Shown in pieces: positions 1-7,990 of a stretch of 64,000 nt of DNA. The position numbers and the translations under genes are program-made. Origin of the DNA: Hoylesella loescheii DSM 19665 = JCM 12249 = ATCC 15930 (GTDB lineage: Bacteria; Bacteroidota; Bacteroidia; Bacteroidales; Bacteroidaceae); the NCBI RefSeq assembly GCF_000378085.1, contig NZ_KB899217.1, positions 62,001 to 126,000 of the forward strand, written 5' to 3'. Position 1 is the stretch's first letter; the number at the start of each line of letters is the position of its first letter. The notes under the pieces are model-generated. The model made no database searches and was not told where the DNA came from. It saw only the letters and a list, made by a program, of their open reading frames with translations.

Positions 1-1989
1 GGTAAGATGCCCGACCTCAACGGCTTTCACACCCAAGAGGTAAAGCTACCCACGCAAAAAAGCTTCCATTTGGAAAGACTTAACGGCAAAAACTACAAGT
101 GCGTTACGTGGAGCCAATATGTGATGTATCCGCAGATGAGCGGCGAACTGAAAATACCCAGCATCAAGTTCGATGGCATTGTGGTGCAAAGAAACCGCAG
201 TGTAGACCCCTTCGAGGCCATCTTCAATGGTGGCTCTGGCTATGTTGAACTAAAAAAGGAGATCGAAGCACCAGGCCTTACCTTACAAGTAGACCCATTA
301 CCCACACGCCCTGAAAACTTCTCGGGCGGCGTGGGCAACTTCACCATTTCGGCGCAGCTCAACAAGAAAGAAGCCAAAACAGGCGAACCGCTCAACCTAC
401 GCATTGTGGTTAGCGGCTCGGGAAACCTCAAACTGCTCAAGGCACCTATCGTAAACTTCCCCAAAAGTTTCGATAAGTACGATGTGAAGGTAACCGATAA
501 GACCCACCTTACCACCAACGGTATTGAGGGAAACATGATTTACGACTTCCTTGCCGTGCCGCAGCAGATTGGGAAATACGACATTCCGCCCACAGAGTTC
601 GTGTTCTACGACACCAAGAAACAGCAATACCGCACCATTCGCACCCAACGCTTCAGCTTGAAAATAGAAAAGGGCACGGGTACGAGTTCTGAAATGAGTA
701 AGTTTGAAGAAGAACAGAACAAAGACATACGCCCCATCATGCAAGGTCCTGCCGTAATGATGAAGGCAAAACGCATGTTCTTCACTTCGGCCTTGTGGTT
801 CATACTGCTATTCGTTATCGTTGCCGTTACCGTGGCAATCTTTGTCGTACTTCGTCAAAGACAAGAAATCTATTCCGACTCGCGTCGACTTCGCGGTTCG
901 AAAGCCAACAAGGTGGCCACACGCCGTCTGAAACTCGCAGGCAAACTGATGGAAGAGTGTCGCCAGAACGAATTCTACGACGAGGTGCTACATGCCCTTT
1001 GGGGATATGTTAGCGACAAGTTAGGTATCTCGGCAGAACAGTTAACGCGCCAGAATATCGCCGAAACGCTGAACCGTAGAATGGTAAATGCCGAAACGGT
1101 AGACAGCTTTATCGCCGCTATCGACGAATGCGAGTACGAACGATATGCACCAGGCGACTCGCAAGGTAACATGAGTAAGACCTACGACATGGCCGTCAAG
1201 GCTATTATGGACATTGAAGCCACTATGAAATCGAACAAGAAAGCCTCCGCCCTTGTGCTGCTCGCATTGGCAATGAGCACATTGCCTTTGGCCACAAACG
1301 CAGCCACCAAGACCTCGGCCGACCAAGAATACAAGCGCGGAAACTATCCGCAAGCCATCGCCGACTATAAGTCGTTGCTGAAAAAAACGCCCTCGGCCGA
1401 GGTGTATTACAACCTGGGCAATGCTTATTTCCGCTCGGATAGCATTCCACAGGCCATCTTGGCTTACGAAAGAGCCGCACTTATCAATCCCGGAAACAGC
1501 TATATCAGGTTTAACCTGCAATTCGCGCGGGGCAAAACCATCGACAAGGTGGCCGAACCCGATGAGATGTTCTTCATCAGTTGGTTTCGTTCTGCGGCCA
1601 ATTTGGCCACGGTAGACGGATGGGCCACTATGGTCTTGTTCTCGGCGGCATTGCTTGGCTGCTGCATCCTGCTGTATTTCTTTAGTTCGCGCATACTCGT
1701 TCGCAAGGTAGGCTTTGGCTGCGCAATAGCCTTTGCCATACTTTTCGTACTGTCTAACATCTTTGCCCTGTACCAAAAAGATGCGCTTATCAGTAAGGAA
1801 GGGGCAATCATCATGGCGCCAGCAGCCAACCTTAAAAAGACCCCCATACGTTCGGGAGCCGATGAAGCGGTGCTGCACGAAGGCACAAGGGTAGACATTG
1901 CCGACCGCTCCATTAAAGGTTGGCTCGGTGTTAAGCTTGCCGACGGTCGCGAAGGATGGATTGAAGAAAACACGGTGGAAGAGATATAA
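1..1989 (+). CDS. BatD-BatE fusion protein (5' partial)
   Basis: The reading frame is open to base 1, so the true start lies before the window. The N-terminal part matches BatD, a Bacteroides aerotolerance protein: immunoglobulin-like periplasmic segments, a transmembrane helix near residue 265 and a cytoplasmic part of about 120 residues. From about residue 408 it becomes BatE: a signal-peptide-like hydrophobic stretch starting at an in-frame ATG at 1225, tetratricopeptide repeats (about 435-510), two membrane helices and a C-terminal SH3-like domain with a GWLG...GWI pattern. BatD and BatE are usually separate neighbours in the bat operon, so this looks like a fusion by loss of a stop. The rest of the operon would lie upstream. 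The BatE half could also be translated from the internal ATG. Family assignment is firm; the exact role in stress tolerance is not established. Confidence 0.88.
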   Translation, partial: GKMPDLNGFHTQEVKLPTQKSFHLERLNGKNYKCVTWSQYVMYPQMSGELKIPSIKFDGIVVQRNRSVDPFEAIFNGGSGYVELKKEIEAPGLTLQVDPLPTRPENFSGGVGNFTISAQLNKKEAKTGEPLNLRIVVSGSGNLKLLKAPIVNFPKSFDKYDVKVTDKTHLTTNGIEGNMIYDFLAVPQQIGKYDIPPTEFVFYDTKKQQYRTIRTQRFSLKIEKGTGTSSEMSKFEEEQNKDIRPIMQGPAVMMKAKRMFFTSALWFILLFVIVAVTVAIFVVLRQRQEIYSDSRRLRGSKANKVATRRLKLAGKLMEECRQNEFYDEVLHALWGYVSDKLGISAEQLTRQNIAETLNRRMVNAETVDSFIAAIDECEYERYAPGDSQGNMSKTYDMAVKAIMDIEATMKSNKKASALVLLALAMSTLPLATNAATKTSADQEYKRGNYPQAIADYKSLLKKTPSAEVYYNLGNAYFRSDSIPQAILAYERAALINPGNSYIRFNLQFARGKTIDKVAEPDEMFFISWFRSAANLATVDGWATMVLFSAALLGCCILLYFFSSRILVRKVGFGCAIAFAILFVLSNIFALYQKDALISKEGAIIMAPAANLKKTPIRSGADEAVLHEGTRVDIADRSIKGWLGVKLADGREGWIEENTVEEI

Positions 1990-2404
1990 GGCTATAACAA
2001 GTCGCCTAACAAAACTCCGCAACACCGAACCCAACATCTCGCAAAGCACGATTTGTTGTGCCACATACACCTTATTATATATAAGGAGTACGTGGGCGAG
2101 ATAATAAGAGCGGGCCTATTAGATATGAGCGACACACCTATTTATATATAAGGAGTGTATAAACTTCGCATAAATGCGCTTCGGGATTTCAGGGTTTCTA
2201 GTGTCTATCGCTTTCAATCCTAAGCCCAAAACTTGCCGTCTTACATTATACAGGATGTGTTCGAGGGCTGAAATAGTTCAAAACTCATGAGCATGCAAAC
2301 GCACAAGCTCACCGATATGAGCCGTAAGGAGCATGCCACCAAAGCCCATATTCGCAGAGGACATGCCCTCGTCATCAACAACAGAACAACAGTAAAAAGG
2401 AAGA
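1990..2404. other. Intergenic region with two A+T-rich palindromes
   Basis: This 415-bp gap has no convincing gene. It holds two copies of an imperfect A+T-rich palindrome at 2067-2089 and 2134-2158, of the form ACACCT-(A/T run)-AAGGAGT. Related copies occur at 21082-21097, 54307-54324 and 63542-63564. No promoter with both -33 and -7 elements was found ahead of the PAP2 gene. Confidence 0.55.
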
Positions 2405-3100
2405 ATGAACCTCACCCACATATTGGAACTAGACCGAATGGTGCTTGCCTGGTTCAACGGGAGCAACTCGCTCTTCGTCGATTCCTTGGCAACGACTCTC
2501 ACTTCGGGCTTCACGTGGATACCGCTCTACGTGATACTCATCTATGTTATCATCAAGAACAACGACACCATGCCGCAAATATTCCTCACCATCGGATGCG
2601 CCGTGCTTGCCGTTGTGGTGGTGAGCGTGTCTGTTGAACTTATCATCAAGCCGCTCGTTGGCCGATGGCGACCCAGCAACGACCCGCTCATTAAGCACAC
2701 CATCAAGATTGTTAACGGTATGCGCGGTGGCCAATACGGCTTTTTCTCTGCGCATGCCGCCAACACTTTCTCGCTGGCCGTGTATCTTAGTCTGCTTATC
2801 AAGAGCCGTCCCTTGGCCGTTATGCTCTGCCTTTGGTCGGCCGTTAACTGCTGGACGCGCCTCTATCTCGGTCTCCATTACCCACTCGACATCCTCTTCG
2901 GACTACTTTGGGGCACAATCGTGGGTTGGTCAGCATACACACTTTACCGCCGTTGGGGCAAGCCTTTAGAACTTCCCCGCACACAAGTAACACCCCAAAC
3001 CACCCCAACAGCCTACCTCAAAGCTGATGTTGGCAAGGTGTTACTCACCATGGCACTGTGGATTTGCGCCATCATCATACACTGCTTATTCAACGCATAA
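2405..3100 (+). CDS. PAP2-family membrane phosphatase
   Basis: This is a polytopic membrane protein of 231 residues with the three phosphatase motifs of the PAP2 / lipid phosphate phosphatase family. Motif 1 is KPLVGRWRP, motif 2 is SAHAANTF (the more usual PSGH is varied, but the catalytic His is kept), and motif 3 is TRLYLGLHYPLD. Family members remove phosphate from phosphatidic acid, undecaprenyl diphosphate or similar lipid phosphates at the membrane. The ATG at 2405 gives the full family length. The stop lies 2 bp before the queA start, so the two genes are probably co-transcribed. The substrate cannot be told from sequence; undecaprenyl-diphosphate recycling or lipid A dephosphorylation are both plausible. 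Confidence 0.88.
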   Translation: MNLTHILELDRMVLAWFNGSNSLFVDSLATTLTSGFTWIPLYVILIYVIIKNNDTMPQIFLTIGCAVLAVVVVSVSVELIIKPLVGRWRPSNDPLIKHTIKIVNGMRGGQYGFFSAHAANTFSLAVYLSLLIKSRPLAVMLCLWSAVNCWTRLYLGLHYPLDILFGLLWGTIVGWSAYTLYRRWGKPLELPRTQVTPQTTPTAYLKADVGKVLLTMALWICAIIIHCLFNA

Positions 3101-3102
3101 CA

Positions 3103-4326
3103 ATGAACACAAAACACATCAGGATAAAAGATTACAACTACGACTTGCCCGACAAGCGCATTGCGAAATTCCCCTTGCCCGAACGCGACAAGAGCAAACT
3201 ACTTGTTTACAACCATGGCGAGGTTTCGCAAGACGTGTTTAGCAACATCACCCACTATCTTCCACAGGGCGCTCTCATGGTTTTCAACAACACTAAGGTT
3301 ATTCAGGCCCGCCTGCATTTCAGAAAAGAGACGGGCTCGCTTATCGAAATATTCCTCCTCGAACCAGCTTTGCCCGCCGATTACGAACAAATGTTCCAAA
3401 CAACGGGTGCATGTTCGTGGTATTGTCTGGTAGGAAATCTCAAGAAATGGAAGGGCGGACCGCTAACAACTACGGTCGAGATGCCTGGCCAACCATCTGT
3501 GCAACTCAGCGCCGAGCGCGATATGTCGTGCGAAACGGCACTGAAAATAGACTTCAAATGGACAGGCGATGACAAGCTCTCGTTTGCCGAATTAATCGAT
3601 AAAGTGGGCGAACTGCCCATCCCACCCTATCTTAATCGTAACACGCAAGAGAGCGACAAGACCACCTACCAAACGGTCTACTCCAAGATTAAGGGCTCGG
3701 TGGCTGCCCCAACGGCTGGCTTACACTTCACCCAAAAGGTTCTAGCCGACATCGACCAGCACGGCATCGACCGCGAAGAGCTTACCCTACACGTTGGTGC
3801 AGGCACCTTCAAACCCGTAAAAAGCGAAGAGATTGAGGGGCATGCCATGCACACCGAATATGTGTGCATACGCCGATCCACACTCGAAAAGTTGCTACAA
3901 CACAACTGCGAGGCTGTGGCCGTGGGTACAACCAGCGTGCGAACCCTCGAAAGTCTTTATTATATGGGGTGCAAGGTGAAAGCCAATCCCAACGTTTCCC
4001 TTGATCAATTGCACGTTAACCAATGGGAACCCTACGCGTCAACAACCACAACCATCACGCCCGCAGAGGCCATTGGCGAACTAATTGCCTACATGGACCG
4101 CAACAATTTGCCGTCGCTCCATTCCAGCACGCAAATAATTATCGCGCCCGGCTACCAATATAAAATCGTGAAACGCCTCATCACCAACTTCCACCAACCG
4201 CAAAGCACACTGCTTCTGCTGGTTAGCGCATTTGTGGGAGGCGATTGGAAAAGCATCTATCGCTATGCACTCGACAACGATTTCAGGTTTTTAAGCTACG
4301 GCGATAGTAGCATTCTCATTCCCTAG
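3103..4326 (+). CDS. queA: S-adenosylmethionine:tRNA ribosyltransferase-isomerase
   Basis: QueA transfers and isomerises the ribosyl part of S-adenosylmethionine onto preQ1 in tRNA, making epoxyqueuosine in the queuosine pathway. The 407-residue product has the family signatures FNNTKVIQAR near the N terminus, VAAPTAGLHFT in the middle, and HVGAGTFKPV followed by NFHQPQSTLLLLVSAFVG near the C terminus. An in-frame start at 3058 exists, but it would overlap the PAP2 gene. The ATG at 3103 gives the usual N terminus and leaves a 2-bp gap. No other queuosine genes are in the window. Confidence 0.93.
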   Translation: MNTKHIRIKDYNYDLPDKRIAKFPLPERDKSKLLVYNHGEVSQDVFSNITHYLPQGALMVFNNTKVIQARLHFRKETGSLIEIFLLEPALPADYEQMFQTTGACSWYCLVGNLKKWKGGPLTTTVEMPGQPSVQLSAERDMSCETALKIDFKWTGDDKLSFAELIDKVGELPIPPYLNRNTQESDKTTYQTVYSKIKGSVAAPTAGLHFTQKVLADIDQHGIDREELTLHVGAGTFKPVKSEEIEGHAMHTEYVCIRRSTLEKLLQHNCEAVAVGTTSVRTLESLYYMGCKVKANPNVSLDQLHVNQWEPYASTTTTITPAEAIGELIAYMDRNNLPSLHSSTQIIIAPGYQYKIVKRLITNFHQPQSTLLLLVSAFVGGDWKSIYRYALDNDFRFLSYGDSSILIP

Positions 4327-4330
4327 CAAC

Positions 4331-4408
4331 GTGTTCTAAAACTTTTCGAGAAACAAGAAAAGAACCTGCTTAGCAGATTTATGCCGAAGTAGAGGCATTT
4401 TAGAACAC
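4331..4408 (+). other. Long inverted repeat between queA and the Smr gene
   Basis: An 11-bp perfect inverted repeat has arms at 4331-4341 (GTGTTCTAAAA) and 4398-4408 (TTTTAGAACAC), enclosing 56 nt that can form a smaller stem (CTTTTC with GAAAAG). It sits just after the queA stop and 23 bp before the next start. It could be a processing or attenuation structure. There is no clean T-run for a classic terminator. Confidence 0.4.
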
Positions 4409-4431
4409 GCCAAACAACAAACAGTAAGACA

Positions 4432-5625
4432 ATGAAAAAAGGAGATAAAGTAAGATTTCTAAGCGAAACGGGCGGCGGTATCGTGGCTGGTTTCCAAGGA
4501 AAAAACATCGTGCTGGTACAAGATGCCGATGGTTTCGAGATACCCATGAGCATCAACGAGGTGGTGGTTGTAGACGAAGAGCTAGACCGCAAGCAAGGCC
4601 GAACATCTACCGTAACCAACGATAAGAAAACGAACACCACGCAACAAGACACCTCTGGCAAGCAGTCTATCAAGGCTTTGCTAAGTGGCGGATACGAAAA
4701 TGAGGGCACCGATAACGAAACGGAACACGAGACAGATCCTGCCGACAGCGAGATAACCTTCCGCAAGCCCGTTGAAGAGCGTGTAGGAGGAAACAGTTTG
4801 AACGTGTATTTGGCTTTCGTGCCCGAAGATGCCCGACAGCTGAGCCACACCAAGATGGCTGTAGAACTGGTAAACGACAGCAACTATTATCTGCGTTACA
4901 CCTTCGCCACAGCCGAAGGAGAGAGTTGGTCATTGCGCAATGAGGGCGAAATGGAACCCAACACCAAGGTTACGCTCGAAACCATTGCCGCCGAAGACTA
5001 TAATAGCCTTGAACAGGCGGCCTTCCAAGCCATTGCGTTCAAAAAACAAAAAAGCTATGTGCGCAAGTCCGCCATTGACGTAAAGCTGCACATCGAGCCA
5101 CTAAAACTCTTCAAGCAACACCTCTTTGCCGAAACGCCTTTCTACAACGAGCCGGCCATGCTCTATACCATCGTCGAGGGCGACGAGCCTGCCGAAGCAC
5201 CCGTTAGTAAGATTGACGCCAACAAATTGAAAACAGAAATGCTTTCTAAGTCTGCCATACAGAAGATAAAACAAGATGCGCGACAGGCTAAAGGCAACGT
5301 TTCTGCGACAGGCAAACATGCCCATGGCGACCGCAAAGCTAACGAGCCGCTAGTGATTGACCTACATGCCCACGAGATTTTAGAAACCACGCAGGGCATG
5401 GATTCATTGGATATTCTTCAATATCAGCTTGAAGTCTTCCGCCGAACGCTTAAAGAGCATGCCAACGAACGTGGTCTCAAAATCGTGTTTATCCATGGCA
5501 AGGGCGAAGGGGTACTGCGAAAGGCCATCATCAACGAACTGAACAGACACTTTAGAGGCTGTACATATCAAGACGCTTCGTTCCAAGAATATGGGTATGG
5601 AGCAACGCTGGTAAAGATTGGGTAA
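4432..5625 (+). CDS. DUF2027 / Smr-domain protein
   Basis: The first ~60 residues form the DUF2027 N-terminal domain common in Bacteroidetes (KKGDKVRFLSETGGGIVAG). An acidic Ser/Thr-rich linker follows, then a second conserved region (about 120-260) and a C-terminal Smr domain (about 305-397) with IDLHAHEI and HGKGEGVLR. Smr domains are found at the end of MutS2 and as independent nucleases acting on DNA or RNA. The HGKG motif is the expected active-site loop, so nuclease activity is plausible but not shown. No MutS part is present. The length of 397 residues is typical for the lineage-specific family. The gene stands between queA and a repeat tract, and no function can be read from its neighbours. 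Confidence 0.85.
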   Translation: MKKGDKVRFLSETGGGIVAGFQGKNIVLVQDADGFEIPMSINEVVVVDEELDRKQGRTSTVTNDKKTNTTQQDTSGKQSIKALLSGGYENEGTDNETEHETDPADSEITFRKPVEERVGGNSLNVYLAFVPEDARQLSHTKMAVELVNDSNYYLRYTFATAEGESWSLRNEGEMEPNTKVTLETIAAEDYNSLEQAAFQAIAFKKQKSYVRKSAIDVKLHIEPLKLFKQHLFAETPFYNEPAMLYTIVEGDEPAEAPVSKIDANKLKTEMLSKSAIQKIKQDARQAKGNVSATGKHAHGDRKANEPLVIDLHAHEILETTQGMDSLDILQYQLEVFRRTLKEHANERGLKIVFIHGKGEGVLRKAIINELNRHFRGCTYQDASFQEYGYGATLVKIG

Positions 5626-5905
5626 AGGTGAAAAGTGAAAGGGTGAAAAAGTAAAAGGATGAAAAGGTGTAAGGGTGAAAAGATGAAAAGATGGCTAACG
5701 CCCATTAAAGATGAAAGAGTGAAAAGGTGAAAAGATGGCTAACGCCTTTTTATTATGAATGAGTGAAAGGGTGGTTGATGTTCCAAACTTCATTGCAACT
5801 CATAAACTTAGAAGCTTATAAACTCAAAAACTTACAGGCTATTGGCTTAACTCCATAACTCCTTAACTCCTCAAAAAGGACTCTTTAACTCCTCAAAAAT
5901 AAATT
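5626..5905. repeat. Purine-biased repeat tract with GGCTAACGCC boxes
   Basis: This gap is made almost entirely of short degenerate repeats. From 5626 to about 5775 run variants of GTGAAAAGGTGAAAAGATG, interrupted twice by GATGGCTAACGCC. An 'actcataaactt' tract follows at about 5795-5842 and an 'aactccttaactcc' tract at about 5849-5898. The same three repeat types recur at 21.9-22.1, 46.4-46.6 and 48.6-48.9 kb. No gene is seen. Confidence 0.75.
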
Positions 5906-7849
5906 ATGCAATACGGATATATCAAAGTGGCGGCAGCTATTCCAGCTGTAAAGGTGGCCGACTGCCATTTCAACGCCAAACAAACAGAACAGCAAATCAG
6001 GCTAGCCAATGAACAGGGGGCAGAAATCGTGGTATTTCCAGAGCTTGGCATCACGGGCTACACTTGTCAAGACCTCTTCACGCAGCAACTACTCATCGAG
6101 CAAGCCGAACAAGCCGTTGGCTCGCTACTCGAAAAAACGCAGACGCTAGACATCATTGCGGTGGTTGGCGTGCCTGTTGCCGTAGATAGCATCTTGCTCA
6201 ATTGCGCCGTGGTTTTTCAGAGGGGGCGCATCCTTGGCATCGTCCCCAAGACCTATCTACCCAATTATAGCGAGTTCTACGAAAAAAGATGGTTCGCCTC
6301 CACCCATCATCTCAACGACACTTCCATTCTTTACGCTGGGCAGCAAACACTACTCACGGCGCAAAGTCAAATCTTCGTTACCGCCGATGGTGTGAAATTC
6401 GGCGTCGAAATATGCGAAGACGTGTGGGCGCCCAATCCTCCTGGCACCTATTTGGCGCTTGCTGGGGCCGACATTGTTTGTAACCTCTCGGCCAGCGACG
6501 AGCTTATCGGCAAGCACACCTACCTTAAAAGTCTGCTTGCACAGCAAAGTGCGCGTACAATGGCAGGCTATGTGTACAGCGGATGCGGGTTCGGCGAAAG
6601 CACACAAGACGTGGTTTACGGTGGCAATGCCTTGATTTACGAAAACGGGAAGCTGCTGGCGCAAAGCAAACGCTTCGATTTCGAGCCTCAAATTGTTATC
6701 TCCGAGATAGACATCTTTAAGCTTCGTGCCGAGCGCCGCACCAATAGCACCTACGTTAACGCCCAACACGGACACACCGCCTTCCTGCATACGGCCCAAG
6801 AACCCCTCATCAACAAGCCTTTCAACCTGCAACGCACCATCGACCCCTTGCCTTTCGTGCCGCAAGACGAGCAGATGCACGACAGCTGCGAAGAGATTTT
6901 CAACATCCAAGTGTCGGGGTTGGCACAACGTCTTAAACACATCCACGCCTCAAAAGTTGTGTTGGGCATCAGTGGTGGATTAGACTCCACGCTCGCCCTG
7001 CTGGTATGTGTGCGCACGTTCGACAAGCTTGGTCTTCCACGCGAGGGCATCATCGGCGTAACCATGCCAGGCTTTGGCACCACCAACCGCACCTACCGAA
7101 ACGCCATCAACCTGATGCGCGAACTAGGGATAACCATCCGCGAGATTAGCATTGCCAAGAGCGTAACCCAACATTTCGAAGACATTGGTCACGACATAGC
7201 CGTGCACGATGTGGTTTATGAAAACGGACAGGCACGCGAACGCACACAAATTCTTATGGATTTGGGTAACAAGCTTGGTGGAATTGTTGTGGGAACGGGC
7301 GACCTTTCCGAACTGGCATTGGGCTGGGCCACCTACAATGGCGACCACATGAGCATGTATGCCGTAAACGTAAGCATACCCAAGACCCTCATCAAGCATC
7401 TTGTTCGACACGTTGCACAAACCATGCATAACGAATCTGCCTGCCAAACGCTCTACGACATCATAGACACGCCCATCTCGCCCGAGCTTATCCCAGCCGA
7501 CGAAGCAGGCAACATCAAGCAGAAAACCGAAGATCTCGTTGGCCCATACGAGCTACACGACTTCTTCATCTACCATTTTTTGCGCCATGGTTTCACGCCT
7601 CAACGCCTCTATATCATGGCTCGCCATGCATTCGCATCACCACAACAACGTGCCAAGCACTATTCCGACGACGAGATAAAACACTGGCTAAGGGTTTTCC
7701 TCCGTCGTTTCTTCACCCAGCAGTTCAAGCGTTCGTGCCTGCCCGATGGACCGAAAGTGGGTAGCGTTAGCCTTAGTCCTCGTGGCGATTGGCGAATGCC
7801 CAGCGATGCAACGGCCAAAATGTGGCTTGACGAATGCGAGAAGCTATAA
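5906..7849 (+). CDS. nadE: Glutamine-dependent NAD+ synthetase
   Basis: This enzyme makes NAD+ from deamido-NAD+, ATP and ammonia taken from glutamine, the last step of NAD biosynthesis. The 647-residue protein has two domains. An N-terminal nitrilase-type glutaminase (about 1-290) carries the Glu (VVFPELGITGY), Lys (VPKTYLPNY) and Cys (GVEICEDVW) catalytic residues. A C-terminal synthetase domain has the PP-loop SGGLDSTLAL near residue 355. Length and architecture match the bifunctional bacterial form. The final 37 bp, including the stop codon, recur 6.3 kb downstream, which suggests that this 3' end served as an integration target and was restored by the incoming element. An A+T-rich hairpin begins 12 bp after the stop. 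Confidence 0.94.
   Translation: MQYGYIKVAAAIPAVKVADCHFNAKQTEQQIRLANEQGAEIVVFPELGITGYTCQDLFTQQLLIEQAEQAVGSLLEKTQTLDIIAVVGVPVAVDSILLNCAVVFQRGRILGIVPKTYLPNYSEFYEKRWFASTHHLNDTSILYAGQQTLLTAQSQIFVTADGVKFGVEICEDVWAPNPPGTYLALAGADIVCNLSASDELIGKHTYLKSLLAQQSARTMAGYVYSGCGFGESTQDVVYGGNALIYENGKLLAQSKRFDFEPQIVISEIDIFKLRAERRTNSTYVNAQHGHTAFLHTAQEPLINKPFNLQRTIDPLPFVPQDEQMHDSCEEIFNIQVSGLAQRLKHIHASKVVLGISGGLDSTLALLVCVRTFDKLGLPREGIIGVTMPGFGTTNRTYRNAINLMRELGITIREISIAKSVTQHFEDIGHDIAVHDVVYENGQARERTQILMDLGNKLGGIVVGTGDLSELALGWATYNGDHMSMYAVNVSIPKTLIKHLVRHVAQTMHNESACQTLYDIIDTPISPELIPADEAGNIKQKTEDLVGPYELHDFFIYHFLRHGFTPQRLYIMARHAFASPQQRAKHYSDDEIKHWLRVFLRRFFTQQFKRSCLPDGPKVGSVSLSPRGDWRMPSDATAKMWLDECEKL
7813..7849 (+). repeat. 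Left direct repeat (attL-like), nadE 3' end
   Basis: This 37-bp segment, running to the last base of the nadE stop codon, is repeated at 14162-14198 with 35 of 37 bases identical. The two differences are A/C at 7817 and T/C at 7827. Similarity ends right after the stop codon and a few bases before the repeat. A direct repeat of a gene's 3' end on both sides of unrelated DNA is the usual mark of site-specific integration. Confidence 0.7.
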
Positions 7850-7860
7850 ACAATAACTTT

Positions 7861-7952
7861 GTACACAAGAGGAGTGTTTATCTTGGTTTTGCATCACAAA
7901 GATAATAAACTCCTCTCAATTTATAAAAATATTAAAAGTCAAGACGACTTCA
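7861..7952 (+). repeat. Left arm of island inverted repeat
   Basis: This ~92-bp arm starts 12 bp after the nadE stop. Its reverse complement, at roughly 80% or better identity by eye, lies at 13474-13566. Shared blocks include GAGGAGTGTTT, CACAAAGA, CCTCTCAA and ATTAAAAGTCAAG. The arm also folds on itself (GAGGAGTGTTTATCTT with AAGATAATAAACTCCTC), and may act as a nadE terminator or as the leader of the next gene, which starts 38 bp on. Confidence 0.75.
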
Positions 7953-7990
7953 TCATCTATTATAATTGACATAGAAAACATCTAATAACG

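Noticed and set aside
240..536. Long antisense frames over nearly every gene
   Set aside because: They mirror the codon bias of the genuine gene on the other strand and have no domains or start signals of their own.
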